This document shows, one piece after another, positions 34,666-43,901 of a DNA stretch of 64,000 nt. The DNA is taken from NCBI RefSeq assembly GCF_000166275.1, contig NZ_CM001023.1, forward strand, positions 1,392,501 to 1,456,500, read 5' to 3'. Within the stretch, counting starts at the first letter, position 1. Each line of letters starts with the position of its first letter. This DNA is from Algoriphagus machipongonensis (GTDB taxonomy: Bacteria > Bacteroidota > Bacteroidia > Cytophagales > Cyclobacteriaceae). The notes under the pieces were generated by a model. It was not told the origin of the DNA and ran no database searches. It saw only the letters and a list, made by a program, of their open reading frames with translations. Position numbers and translations under genes: made by a program.

Positions 34666-36501
34666 TTATTCGGAACCCAACGATTTGCTGATCCAAAGGT
34701 CTACTTCTTCCTCCAATAGATTCAAAGGCAAGGCTCCTTGACCTAATACTAGGTCGTGAAATTTCTTAATATCAAACTTATCTCCCAATTCGCTTTCAGC
34801 TTTGCTTCTCAACTCCTGAATCTTGAGCATTCCGATCTTATATCCGGTGGCTTGGCCTGGCATTACCATATATCTTCTCACCTCAGCCTGAATTGCTCCG
34901 TCAGCAATAGAGGAGTTGTCCTTGAAATACGCAATGGCTTGAGCTTCTGTCCAACCTTTGGAATGCAATCCAGTGTCAGTAACCAATCGGATGGCTCTCC
35001 ATATTTCATTGACTAATCTGCCGAAGTCGTAATAGGGATTTTTGTACTGCCCCATTTCCTTTGCTAAGGCTTCAGAATACAAGGCCCAACCTTCTACATA
35101 AGCATTGAAAAAGAACTGTGTTCTGAATTTTGGGATTTCCTGTAATTCTTGTTGAATAGAAATCTGCATGTGATGCCCAGGAATCCCTTCATGGTAAGCA
35201 ACGCCCTCCATGGTTGTTTTAGGCATGGCAGTCATATCAGAAAGGTGAACATAGTAAGTTCCAGGTCTGCTTCCATCAGGTGTGCCCTGAGAGTAATGTT
35301 GAGGGGCTCCGTCTTGTTCTCGAAATGGCTCCACACGTTTAACCACTAACTCTGCTTTTGGAAGAATGCCAAAGTAGTCAGGAAGCTTTTGCGAAATGGT
35401 GTCTAAGAAGGCACTGGATTCATCTAAATAAGCTTGTCTTCCCTCGTCGGTATTTGGGTAGAAAAACTGTGGGTCTGTATTGACAAATTTGAAAAACTCT
35501 TTTAAATCTCCTTCGAATCCAACTTGCTCTTTGATGGCTAGCATTTCTGCTTGAATTCGCTCTACTTCTTTCAATCCAATCTCATGAATTGCTGAAGCCG
35601 TAAGATTAGTGGTGGTGGCTTGATTTAATTTAAAATTATAGAATGCTTCACCATCGTGATGTCTGGAAAGCCCAGTTGGTGTCTCTTCAAGGGTCGGTAG
35701 TTCCTCATTCAGCCAAACAACTAGGTTTTGGTAAGCAGGCTGAAATGAATCTATTAAGGTTTGCTTTGCTTTCTCCTTCAGTTCTTCAGCTTGCTCGGCA
35801 TTGATTAACTCTTCTTCTTGAAGCTTATCAATCTTGGAAATGGCATCACTCCATAATGGTGCATCCATTTCAGAACTATCAAATGGTTGTCCCGAAATCA
35901 AATTTTCGGATTGGGTGATCACATATTCGTAAGCAAATTTAGGTGGTTTATATCCAGCTGCTGTCTGAACTTTGGCCCTTTCCAAAAGCTGATTCATAGC
36001 TCTTCCTAATTCTGCATATCTGGAAATCAAAGCTTCCATATCTTCTAAAGAATCCACCTTATGATAATTGATCAGCATATTGGGAAGGTTAGTGTGCATT
36101 CCGGTCATCTGATTAAACATGTAACCTGAGTTTCGGAATTCCCATGCGGTTTTTGCCTGCTCATATTGGTATTCCCATAAATTCCAGGATAGCTGAGCTT
36201 CATGATTGATTTGATCATAAGAGAATTTTTCATTCATCTCCTCGACGCTAGCTTTCAACCAATCCAATTTTTCCTTTTCGGCAGATTCACTCATATCATC
36301 AATTTCTGAGTAATGATCCTTCCTGCCTTGAGCTGTCAATTGCAGAGGGCTCATTTGAAGGTATTCTTCATATTCTTCATCAAACCATGCATTGAGTGCA
36401 TCGGTATCATCAGTAGCTTCTTTTTCTTGTTCACAGCTACTCAGAGAGAACATCATAAAAGAAATGCAAAACAGTGGAATTGGAAATTTTAGAAATTTCA
36501 T
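34666..36501 (-). CDS. DUF885-family lipoprotein, putative metallopeptidase
   Basis: 611 residues, the normal size of the family. Lipobox SLSSCEQE (Cys23). The C-terminal half has the family signature EGVAYHEGIPGHHMQISIQQ (a zinc-binding His-rich motif at about residue 437) and FFNAYVEGWALYSEALAKEM, where the second Glu would complete the site. DUF885 proteins are related to gluzincin peptidases and several are carboxypeptidase-like, but substrates are rarely known. It is the only gene between the tRNA-Ser and the yihY gene on this strand (97-base gap). Confidence 0.88.
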   Translation of the reverse strand: MKFLKFPIPLFCISFMMFSLSSCEQEKEATDDTDALNAWFDEEYEEYLQMSPLQLTAQGRKDHYSEIDDMSESAEKEKLDWLKASVEEMNEKFSYDQINHEAQLSWNLWEYQYEQAKTAWEFRNSGYMFNQMTGMHTNLPNMLINYHKVDSLEDMEALISRYAELGRAMNQLLERAKVQTAAGYKPPKFAYEYVITQSENLISGQPFDSSEMDAPLWSDAISKIDKLQEEELINAEQAEELKEKAKQTLIDSFQPAYQNLVVWLNEELPTLEETPTGLSRHHDGEAFYNFKLNQATTTNLTASAIHEIGLKEVERIQAEMLAIKEQVGFEGDLKEFFKFVNTDPQFFYPNTDEGRQAYLDESSAFLDTISQKLPDYFGILPKAELVVKRVEPFREQDGAPQHYSQGTPDGSRPGTYYVHLSDMTAMPKTTMEGVAYHEGIPGHHMQISIQQELQEIPKFRTQFFFNAYVEGWALYSEALAKEMGQYKNPYYDFGRLVNEIWRAIRLVTDTGLHSKGWTEAQAIAYFKDNSSIADGAIQAEVRRYMVMPGQATGYKIGMLKIQELRSKAESELGDKFDIKKFHDLVLGQGALPLNLLEEEVDLWISKSLGSE

Positions 36502-36598
36502 AAGGCTTTGGTTTGGTGGGTAATAGGAAACCTATATTTGCTAAAGATAGCATGTACAAGGTTGGAAAATCAATTATAAAGACTTATTTCTGAGGTAA

Positions 36599-37582
36599 TT
36601 AATCGTTGTCATTCTTCGCTACAGGAATGTATTTCTCCTCCTCCTCGAATTCTCGCAGCTTCTTATCCTCCTCTACTAAGTCCAGACTCACATTGACCTC
36701 AAAGCATACCAATACGATTAATGATGTGATTAGAAGCCAAAGCATCAAAGCGATTAAGGTACCGATGGATCCATAAAGTTTGTTGTAGCTGGCAAAGTTG
36801 TTTAGGTAAAATGTGAAGCCATAAAACCCAAGGGTAATCAAAAGTCCTCCTAATCTTGCTCCGGTAGAAAAAAACCTCCATTTGTCGTGGACAGCTGGCG
36901 CAAAGCGAAAAATAAATGCGGTGGTGATATAAAACATAAAGAGGAGTACCATAAACTTCAAGGTGGAAAAAAGAAAGATCATGAAGTCAGAATTAAAAAG
37001 CTGCAATTCATCCAGCCTTCGAATGATTACACCACCGATGATCATTACAGCACTGGCAGCAAAAATTGTAAGGACTAGGATAAAAACGATACTTGCTGCT
37101 ATCGCTCTGGTTTGAAAGAAGCCTCGATTTTCTTTGGTTTGGTATACGGAGTTAAAGGAGTTCATCATTGAAACCACGCCTTGAGTGGAGGAAAACAAGG
37201 CGAAGAAGAAACCCAAGGAGATTAAGCTTTGTCTGGGTCTAGAGACAATATCCATGATGGTGGTTTCAGCCTGAGCGTAAAGTTCTCCGGGAAGCATTTC
37301 CTGGATAAAAGTCAGAATGTTTTGGGTGGTAACAATGGGAATAAAATCCTGCAGGTAAGGGATAATATTCAATAGAAAAAGAATCAAAGGGAAAAGGGCA
37401 AGGGTAAAGCTAAAGGCCACAGAACCTGCTCTTTCTACAATATCGTCTTTTTGAAGCTGCTGTATAAATATCCTTCCGACATCATATACGTTTTTGTCAG
37501 GATCGCCAAAATGGACTTTTTTAAAATACTTCGCTTTATTTTCCAGACGTTGTCGGAATAATTCAATCTTTTCCTTGACCAC
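36599..37582 (-). CDS. YihY/BrkB family inner-membrane protein
   Basis: 327 residues with about six membrane helices (SVAFSFTLALFPLILFLLNI first, LYGSIGTLIALMLWLLITSL near the end). YGSIGTLIALMLWL is the YihY signature. A charged C-terminal tail (LREFEEEEKYIPVAKNDND) lies in the cytoplasm. Once called RNase BN by mistake; the true role is unknown, with envelope functions proposed. It follows the thioesterase gene by 13 bases and probably forms a unit with it and mltG. Confidence 0.88.
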   Translation of the reverse strand: MVKEKIELFRQRLENKAKYFKKVHFGDPDKNVYDVGRIFIQQLQKDDIVERAGSVAFSFTLALFPLILFLLNIIPYLQDFIPIVTTQNILTFIQEMLPGELYAQAETTIMDIVSRPRQSLISLGFFFALFSSTQGVVSMMNSFNSVYQTKENRGFFQTRAIAASIVFILVLTIFAASAVMIIGGVIIRRLDELQLFNSDFMIFLFSTLKFMVLLFMFYITTAFIFRFAPAVHDKWRFFSTGARLGGLLITLGFYGFTFYLNNFASYNKLYGSIGTLIALMLWLLITSLIVLVCFEVNVSLDLVEEDKKLREFEEEEKYIPVAKNDND

Positions 37583-37595
37583 AAGCTACTTGATT

Positions 37596-38000
37596 CTAAA
37601 AATACGGTTTCAATAAAGCTAATAAATTCTGCGGAGGTCTCGTCGGAACGTGGCTGTCTTTTTTCAGAAAGGCTAAGGTTGTCCAACCTTTGGTGATTAA
37701 TTCTTGATTTGGATTATAGACTTCGTATTCAAATTTTATGCGTACGCCAGGAAGTTCAGGGATGGTAGTTTTGATAGTTAATGTTTCATCGTATTTGCCC
37801 GGCTTGAAATACTGGTAATGGCTTTCCAGTACTGGCATCATCACACCGTCATCCTCCATTTCCTTATAGCTGAAACCAATGTTTCGCATCGCTTCCACTC
37901 TTCCCACTTCAAAATACATGGCATAATTACCATAGTAGACATAACTCATCTGGTCTGTCTCGGCATATCTTACCCGAATTTGAGTTTCTGACTGGTACAT
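37596..38000 (-). CDS. Acyl-CoA thioesterase, YbgC/FadM-like hotdog fold
   Basis: 134 residues, a single hotdog domain. VRYAETDQMSYVYYGNYAMY contains the catalytic Asp of the 4-hydroxybenzoyl-CoA thioesterase group, with Tyr-Tyr in place of the more usual Val-Val-Tyr/His. Members hydrolyse short or medium acyl-CoA and YbgC associates with the Tol-Pal envelope system. The stop of mltG is two bases upstream, so the two are co-transcribed. Its substrate is not known. Confidence 0.87.
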   Translation of the reverse strand: MYQSETQIRVRYAETDQMSYVYYGNYAMYFEVGRVEAMRNIGFSYKEMEDDGVMMPVLESHYQYFKPGKYDETLTIKTTIPELPGVRIKFEYEVYNPNQELITKGWTTLAFLKKDSHVPTRPPQNLLALLKPYF

Positions 38001-38002
38001 GG

Positions 38003-39046
38003 TTAGTATATTTTTGCAGCATTTAGCGCTGCTTGATATCTCCTTGCATTGGCATTATGCTGAGCTAAATTGGTAGCAAAAGCATGATAGCCTGAAAAAT
38101 CCTCCTTGGCACAGAAATAAAGATAGTTATGGTCTTGGGGGTTTAACACTGCTTCTAAAGAATTAATATCAGGAAGGTTGATTGGTCCTGGAGGAAGCCC
38201 TGGATATTTGTAAGTGTTGTAAGGACTTTCGATTTCCTTATGGACGTTCAGAACTCTTTTGATGGTGAAATCACCTAATGCGAAAACCAATGTTGGATCT
38301 GCCTGAAGAGGCATATTTAAATTTAATCGGTTGAGGTAAACTCCGGCAATTTTTGGGCGCTCATCCGATTTTTGGCTTTCCGATTGGACTATGGAAGCTA
38401 GAGTGCTAACCTCTTTGGGAGAAAGGCCTAATGCGTTTGCCTTTGCTTTTCTTTCATCCGTCCAAAAAGCCTGATATTCCTTATGCATTCGATCAAAAAG
38501 TGCTTCTGGACTGGTGTTCCACCAAACCTCATAAGTATTCGGAATGAACATACTCATGATGGTTTCTTCATTAAAATCAAACTTTCGGATATATACTGAG
38601 TCCTGAATTAATTCCAGAAACTGATCTTCATTCATTTCAAGATTGTTGGTGATGCGTTCTGCTAGATCCTCTTTCGTCCGGATATTGTTGAAAGTGATTC
38701 TAACAGGCGTTTGGTCTCCTGAGCGAAGAAGGCGAACCAATTCTAAATTGGTCATTTGTGGTTTGACGATATACAATCCAGGTTTGACTGCCTCTTGATA
38801 GCCTAGTACTTTGGAAACAAAAGAAAAGCTCACTGCATCATTAATGACCTGATCTTTATACAAGCGATCTGTTACTCCTTTAAATGTGCTATTGCTTGGT
38901 ATTTTTAAGGTGTAATTTTCGCTAGATTCTATCAAAGTGTTTGGGCTAAAAAACACTTGATAAAAGTAAAAGGACATAGAAATAGCCAAGACCGAGAAGG
39001 AAATGATCAAGACTAGAAATATTTTGTTTTTCTTATCGCTACGCAT
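38003..39046 (-). CDS. mltG: Endolytic murein transglycosylase MltG
   Basis: 347 residues. One membrane helix at about 10-30 (FLVLIISFSVLAISMSFYFY) anchors it. A LysM-like region follows (NYTLKIPSNSTFKGVTDRLY), then the YceG domain with ASIVQSESQKSDERPKIAGV, whose Glu in 'SES' corresponds to the catalytic glutamate of E. coli MltG, and YLNRLNLNMPLQADPTLVFA. NTYKYPGLPPGPINLPDINS is the closing signature. MltG cuts nascent glycan strands and sets their length. It heads an operon with the thioesterase and YihY genes. Confidence 0.92.
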   Translation of the reverse strand: MRSDKKNKIFLVLIISFSVLAISMSFYFYQVFFSPNTLIESSENYTLKIPSNSTFKGVTDRLYKDQVINDAVSFSFVSKVLGYQEAVKPGLYIVKPQMTNLELVRLLRSGDQTPVRITFNNIRTKEDLAERITNNLEMNEDQFLELIQDSVYIRKFDFNEETIMSMFIPNTYEVWWNTSPEALFDRMHKEYQAFWTDERKAKANALGLSPKEVSTLASIVQSESQKSDERPKIAGVYLNRLNLNMPLQADPTLVFALGDFTIKRVLNVHKEIESPYNTYKYPGLPPGPINLPDINSLEAVLNPQDHNYLYFCAKEDFSGYHAFATNLAQHNANARRYQAALNAAKIY

Positions 39047-39136
39047 ACGGATTCAAAAATAGGAAAAAATAAGTTCCCTGAGATTACACGGGACTTTTCA
39101 CTTTACGTTCTTTTGCTATCGATTATCTTTATCTAT

Positions 39137-39541
39137 ATGAAAACCATCGCCGTAACTTGTGCTATTATTATCCATAATGGAAAGATTTTAATTACTAAAA
39201 GATCTGATAAAATGGATTTGGCAGGGTTTTGGGAGTTTCCAGGAGGGAAAGTCGAACCTGATGAGCTTGCTGAAGAATGCTTGAAAAGGGAGATTTTGGA
39301 AGAGTTACATATCAAAGTGGAAGTTGGTACAAGACTTTCTTCTTCAAGATTTCAAATTTCTCAGGAAAAAGTAATAGAATTGATGCCTTTTCTTTGCTCT
39401 TGGATTTCAGGAGAAATTAAATTGACGGAGCATGAGGAGGTTCGATGGGTTAATATAGGTGAATTGGAAAGCTTCCAATGGGCACCTGCTGATATTCCCA
39501 TTTATAAGGAAGTTTTAGTAAAATGGCCTTTTAAAGATTAA
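39137..39541 (+). CDS. Nudix hydrolase, MutT-like
   Basis: 134 residues from the ATG at 39137; an earlier in-frame ATG at 39113 adds eight hydrophobic residues not typical of the family. The Nudix box is complete at GKVEPDELAEECLKREILEE (G-x5-E-x7-REUxEExGU pattern). ISQEKVIELMPFLCSWISGE and RWVNIGELESFQWAPADIPI match small MutT-type 8-oxo-dGTP or dCTP pyrophosphatases, which cleanse the nucleotide pool. Next gene in the same direction begins 17 bases after the stop. Confidence 0.87.
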   Translation: MKTIAVTCAIIIHNGKILITKRSDKMDLAGFWEFPGGKVEPDELAEECLKREILEELHIKVEVGTRLSSSRFQISQEKVIELMPFLCSWISGEIKLTEHEEVRWVNIGELESFQWAPADIPIYKEVLVKWPFKD

Positions 39542-39558
39542 TCAGAAAAATTAAAATC

Positions 39559-40188
39559 ATGGCTGCGGAGCTTATTCGATTGTATGAAGAAAACCCTGAT
39601 CCTAAAAAGATTCGGGAAATAGCTGCTCTTTTGAGAGATGGGGCAGTTGTGATCTATCCTACGGATACGGTTTATGGACTCGGCTGTGATATCACCAACA
39701 CCAGAGCTGTAGAGAGGATTTGTAGGATTAAAGGTATTAATCCTAGAAAGCACAATTTCTCATTTGTATGTGCCGATTTAAGTACCATTTCTCATTACAC
39801 CCGAGTCATTACCAAACCGGTGTTTAAAATGATGAAAAAGGCATTGCCAGGACCTTATACCTTTATTTTGGAAGCTAATACCCAGGTTCCAAAAATTCTT
39901 CACAGCAAGAAAAAAACCGTGGGGATTCGTGTGCCCGACCATAAAGTTCCAAGAATGCTGGTGGAGGAATTAGGTCAACCTTTGTTATCTACTTCCATAA
40001 GAGATGAGGATGAGGTTTTAGAGTACAGCACAGACCCTGAATTGATCTTTGAAAAATATGAGCATTTAGTGGATGTAGTTATTCATGGAGGTTTTGGTCA
40101 AAATATAGGTTCTACAGTCCTGGATTGTACTGGTCATGAAATGGAGATTATTCGTGAAGGACTTGGAAACGTTGAGGAGATTTTATAG
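39559..40188 (+). CDS. YrdC/Sua5 family protein, possible threonylcarbamoyl-AMP synthase
   Basis: 209 residues, a single YrdC domain: GAVVIYPTDTVYGLGCD near the start, RIKGINPRKHNFSFVC, ALPGPYTFILEA, VGIRVPDHKVPRMLVEELGQ and LLSTSIRDED. The K-x-R-x-x-K-x-x-S-F type motif is replaced by 'RIKGINPRKHNFSF', which favours the YciO branch over TsaC proper, and no Sua5 tail is present. TsaC enzymes make the precursor of t6A in tRNAs that read ANN codons; YciO-type enzymes have weaker activity. Probably co-transcribed with the Nudix gene. Confidence 0.85.
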   Translation: MAAELIRLYEENPDPKKIREIAALLRDGAVVIYPTDTVYGLGCDITNTRAVERICRIKGINPRKHNFSFVCADLSTISHYTRVITKPVFKMMKKALPGPYTFILEANTQVPKILHSKKKTVGIRVPDHKVPRMLVEELGQPLLSTSIRDEDEVLEYSTDPELIFEKYEHLVDVVIHGGFGQNIGSTVLDCTGHEMEIIREGLGNVEEIL

Positions 40189-40242
40189 TCATCTGAGGCT
40201 GGGTATTCGTAAATTGATTTTTTTAGAGTTTTAAAGAAAAAT

Positions 40243-40866
40243 ATGAAAAGAGTCGCTGTAGACTTACATTTCCTTCCTTGTATTGAGTTCTTCGTGGCAA
40301 TCTTAGATGCGGATGAAATCTTGATTTCTCCTCAGGAGTATTATCAGAGACAATCTTATTTGAACCGGGCAAAAATCAGGTTGGCAAATAAAGTGGAAAC
40401 CCTAAGTGTTCCGATTCAGGGTCGGAGGCCAAGGCTTCCTTTAAACAAAGTATTGATAGATTATCGACAGAATTGGCAGAAAATTCATTTACGCGGAATC
40501 CAATCTGCCTATGGTAAGGCACCTTTTTTTGAATTTTATTTTCCATACCTGCAGCCTGTTCTAGAGAAGACACATACTAGTTTGTGGAGTTTAAATCAAG
40601 AAATGCTGACAATATGTCTTAAGTTATTGCAATTTAAAGGCAAGGTGACAGTTTGTGAAAACCTCTCAGAGGAGCAAGTGGATTTGGACATAAGGGGGCA
40701 AATTATGCCCTCAAGGCCATTTACCGAAAGAAATTACTATCAAGCCTTTCCGTATACCCAACTTTTTGGCTTAGACTTTGAGCCTAACCTGAGTATTATC
40801 GATCTTTTGTTTTGTATGGGACCTGAAGCAAAAAAGGTTTTGTTAAGTTCTATAAAAAAATTATGA
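40243..40866 (+). CDS. WbqC family protein
   Basis: 207 residues. DLHFLPCIEFFVAILDADEI and QRQSYLNRAKIRLANKVETL followed by SVPIQGRRPRLPLNKVLIDY are the conserved WbqC blocks; YGKAPFFEFYFPYLQPVLEK completes them. The family often lies beside lipopolysaccharide or capsule loci, but the reaction is unproved. Here it stands between a YrdC gene and clpC with gaps of 54 and 81 bases, so it is not obviously part of a sugar cluster. Confidence 0.85.
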   Translation: MKRVAVDLHFLPCIEFFVAILDADEILISPQEYYQRQSYLNRAKIRLANKVETLSVPIQGRRPRLPLNKVLIDYRQNWQKIHLRGIQSAYGKAPFFEFYFPYLQPVLEKTHTSLWSLNQEMLTICLKLLQFKGKVTVCENLSEEQVDLDIRGQIMPSRPFTERNYYQAFPYTQLFGLDFEPNLSIIDLLFCMGPEAKKVLLSSIKKL

Positions 40867-40947
40867 ACAATCTTCAAAAGGATTGTGTTTTTGAAACAAA
40901 TTCGGTAACATACGTACAGGTATATTAAACAATCAGAAAGGAATTAA

Positions 40948-43479
40948 ATGGAAGCTAAATTTTCAAACAGAGTTAAAGAGGTGATCTCTCTCAGCCGTGA
41001 AGAAGCGCTTCGCCTGGGACATGATTATATAGGTACAGAACACCTCTTGCTGGGGATGATCCGAGAGGGTGAAGGTGTAGCTGTTTCCATTCTTAAAAAA
41101 CTTGGAGTACCACTTGACGAACTAAGGGGTGCTATCGAAAGAGCAGTGAAAGGTACTGCCAATCACAATGTGAAGAATATGGCCAATATTCCTTTGACTA
41201 GACAGTCGGAGAAGGTATTGAAAATAACATATTTAGAAGCTAAAATTTTCAAAAGTCAACTGATAGGAACGGAACATCTATTATTGTCCATACTTCGGGA
41301 TGAAGATAATATTGCTACTCAGATACTGAATAAATTTGATGTCAATTATGACTCTGTCAAAGAGATGCTGGAAATGCAATCCGATGGCGGAGCTTCTCCT
41401 ACAGCTAGAGCAGAAGCTGAGGATGGAGATGAGGATGGATCAAAATTATTTGGCTCTACAGGTAGTGGATCAGGATCATCTAAATCAGGTACTGAGAAAT
41501 CAAGAACTCCGGTTTTAGATAATTTCGGTCGCGACCTAACCAAGATGGCCGAAGATGATAAGCTGGATCCTATAATTGGTAGAGAAAAAGAGATTGAGCG
41601 TGTCGCTCAAATACTTTCCAGAAGAAAGAAAAACAATCCAATTTTGATCGGTGAGCCAGGTGTGGGTAAAACTGCCATCGCAGAAGGACTTGCACTCAGA
41701 ATCGTTCAGAAAAAAGTATCCCGTGTTCTCTTTAACAAACGCGTTGTAACCTTAGATCTTGCTTCTTTAGTGGCAGGGACCAAGTATAGAGGTCAGTTTG
41801 AGGAGAGAATGAAAGCAGTGATGAATGAATTGGAGAAATCTCCAAATGTGATTCTATTCATTGATGAGCTACATACGATAGTGGGAGCTGGTGGAGCCTC
41901 TGGTTCGCTAGATGCTTCCAATATGTTCAAGCCTGCCTTGGCAAGAGGAGAAATCCAATGTATTGGTGCCACTACTCTGGATGAGTATCGTCAATACATC
42001 GAAAAAGATGGAGCTTTGGCACGTAGATTCCAAATGGTCATGGTGGATGCCACCTCACCAGAGGAAACAATCCAAATCTTAAATAACATCAAGGATAAAT
42101 ACGAGGATCATCATAATGTAAATTATACCGATGCCGCGATTGATGCCTGTGTAAAACTTTCTGATAGATATATTTCTGATCGTTTCTTGCCAGATAAAGC
42201 CATTGATATTTTGGATGAGGCAGGAGCTAGGGTTCACATCAACAATATTCACGTTCCAGATGAAATCCTGAAACTTGAAGCAGAAGTAGAAGATATCAAG
42301 ACGGAGAAAAACCGAGTAGTGAAATCTCAAAAATATGAGGAAGCAGCTCAGCTCCGAGATAAAGAGAAAAAGTTATTAGAGCAGTTGGATGCTGCCAAAG
42401 TCAAATGGGAAGAGGAGTCAAAGACCAAAAGATATGTGGTCGATGAAGAGCATGTAGCTGAGGTAATAGCCATGATGACGGGAGTACCAGCCAAGAGAAT
42501 TGCTCAGAAAGAGGGAGCGAAGCTTCTTACAATGAATGATGAGTTGGCAGGAAAAGTTATCGGCCAAGATGAAGCAATCAAGAAGTTAACAAAGGCAATT
42601 CAAAGAACTAGGGTTGGTTTGAAAGATCCTAAAAAGCCTATTGGTTCCTTTATTTTCCTTGGGCCTACAGGAGTAGGAAAAACAGAGTTAGCGAAAATGC
42701 TTGCTACCTATCTGTTTGATAAGGAAGATTCTTTGATCCGCATTGATATGTCTGAATACATGGAGAAATTCTCTGTATCCAGATTAGTAGGAGCGCCTCC
42801 AGGATATGTTGGCTATGAAGAAGGTGGTCAATTGACAGAAAAAGTCAGAAGAAAGCCTTATTCAGTAGTCCTTTTGGATGAGATCGAAAAAGCCCATCCA
42901 GATGTATTTAATATCTTACTTCAAGTATTGGACGATGGGATTTTGACAGATGGTCTTGGAAGAAGAGTTGATTTTAGAAATACAATCATCATCATGACTT
43001 CCAATATCGGAGTAAGAGACTTGAAAGATTTCGGTGCAGGAATCGGTTTTGCAAACAAAGCCAAGAAGGATAATATGGATGATGTAGTGAAGTCTACCAT
43101 TCAATCTGCTTTGAAAAAAGCCTTTAGTCCTGAATTCTTGAATCGATTAGATGATGTTGTTGTATTCAACTCATTGAACCAAGAGCACTTATTTAAGATC
43201 ATTGATATCAGTTTGGGTAAGTTGTTCTCCAGAATTACGGACCTTGGCTATCAAATAGAACTCACTGACAAAGCGAAGGGCTTCTTAGCGGAAAAAGGTT
43301 ATGACCAACAGTATGGCGCAAGACCTCTAAATAGAGCTATTCAGAAATATTTGGAAGATGCTATTGCTGAAGAAATCCTAAAAGGAGATTTGTCAGAAGG
43401 AGATGTGATTACAGCAGATTATCCTGGTGAAGGATCAGAATTGGTCATTACCGTAAATAAGAAGGAGAAGGCTGATTAA
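40948..43479 (+). CDS. clpC: ATP-dependent protease ATPase subunit ClpC
   Basis: 843 residues. Two ClpN repeats (residues 1-145, [20 protein letters not shown] and [20 protein letters not shown]), a Ser/Gly-rich linker (about 155-180), AAA module 1 with Walker A GEPGVGKT, a UVR coiled coil ([20 protein letters not shown]), and AAA module 2 with GPTGVGKT and [13 protein letters not shown]. The ClpP-docking loop is in the second module. ClpC unfolds proteins and feeds them to ClpP. The gene is monocistronic and ends in a terminator. Two extra acidic stretches in the linker (DGDEDGSK) are the only variation I noticed. Confidence 0.95.
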   Translation: MEAKFSNRVKEVISLSREEALRLGHDYIGTEHLLLGMIREGEGVAVSILKKLGVPLDELRGAIERAVKGTANHNVKNMANIPLTRQSEKVLKITYLEAKIFKSQLIGTEHLLLSILRDEDNIATQILNKFDVNYDSVKEMLEMQSDGGASPTARAEAEDGDEDGSKLFGSTGSGSGSSKSGTEKSRTPVLDNFGRDLTKMAEDDKLDPIIGREKEIERVAQILSRRKKNNPILIGEPGVGKTAIAEGLALRIVQKKVSRVLFNKRVVTLDLASLVAGTKYRGQFEERMKAVMNELEKSPNVILFIDELHTIVGAGGASGSLDASNMFKPALARGEIQCIGATTLDEYRQYIEKDGALARRFQMVMVDATSPEETIQILNNIKDKYEDHHNVNYTDAAIDACVKLSDRYISDRFLPDKAIDILDEAGARVHINNIHVPDEILKLEAEVEDIKTEKNRVVKSQKYEEAAQLRDKEKKLLEQLDAAKVKWEEESKTKRYVVDEEHVAEVIAMMTGVPAKRIAQKEGAKLLTMNDELAGKVIGQDEAIKKLTKAIQRTRVGLKDPKKPIGSFIFLGPTGVGKTELAKMLATYLFDKEDSLIRIDMSEYMEKFSVSRLVGAPPGYVGYEEGGQLTEKVRRKPYSVVLLDEIEKAHPDVFNILLQVLDDGILTDGLGRRVDFRNTIIIMTSNIGVRDLKDFGAGIGFANKAKKDNMDDVVKSTIQSALKKAFSPEFLNRLDDVVVFNSLNQEHLFKIIDISLGKLFSRITDLGYQIELTDKAKGFLAEKGYDQQYGARPLNRAIQKYLEDAIAEEILKGDLSEGDVITADYPGEGSELVITVNKKEKAD

Positions 43480-43501
43480 TAGTATTAGCTTAGAAAATAA
43501 G

Positions 43502-43533
43502 AAACCCCGGATAATTGAGATTCGGGGTTTTTG
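43502..43533 (+). terminator. Terminator of clpC
   Basis: AAACCCCG at 43502-43509 pairs with CGGGGTTT at 43523-43530, with more T after it. It lies 22 bases past the clpC stop. Confidence 0.8.
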
Positions 43534-43564
43534 TTTTTTAATGTTTTTGGAAGAGTGTTCTTAA

Positions 43565-43852
43565 TCAGATTGTCAAAATGAAAAACACCAAGGCTGCTGC
43601 CAATACCACTATCATCTTTTGAGCTTTTTCTTTATCCTCTTTGCTTACTTTTCGTTTTCTGATTACCAAAATGGCTAAGCCCACAGCGAAAAGTTGAAGG
43701 ATCAGGCTTACTCCATTCAATGGACCCATAGGAATTTGGAACAATTGAAATTTTGTAATGACAATCGAAATTGTGCCCAAAATGATGCCTACAATCCCAA
43801 ACAGGAAAGACCTTTCTAATAAAACCCCATCGGGCAAATCACGCCATTTCAT
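43565..43852 (-). CDS. Small integral membrane protein
   Basis: 95 residues from the ATG at 43852. A longer frame begins at 43954, but that start lies inside the polX gene and encodes a basic leader unlike its relatives. Three helices: FGIVGIILGTISIVITKF, LNGVSLILQLFAVGLAILVI and KMIVVLAAALVFFILTI, with a charged KRKVSKEDKEK loop between the second and third. No known family recognised. It lies 49 bases below the polX stop on the same strand and may share its transcript. Confidence 0.6.
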   Translation of the reverse strand: MKWRDLPDGVLLERSFLFGIVGIILGTISIVITKFQLFQIPMGPLNGVSLILQLFAVGLAILVIRKRKVSKEDKEKAQKMIVVLAAALVFFILTI

Positions 43853-43901
43853 AATTACTGAATCTTTTGAAGCTCGAAGATAAACAAAGAAAGAGGATTC
43901 T

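Noticed and set aside
37435..37686. An 83-codon minus-strand frame across the thioesterase-yihY junction
   Set aside because: It overlaps both real genes in another frame and has no family features.
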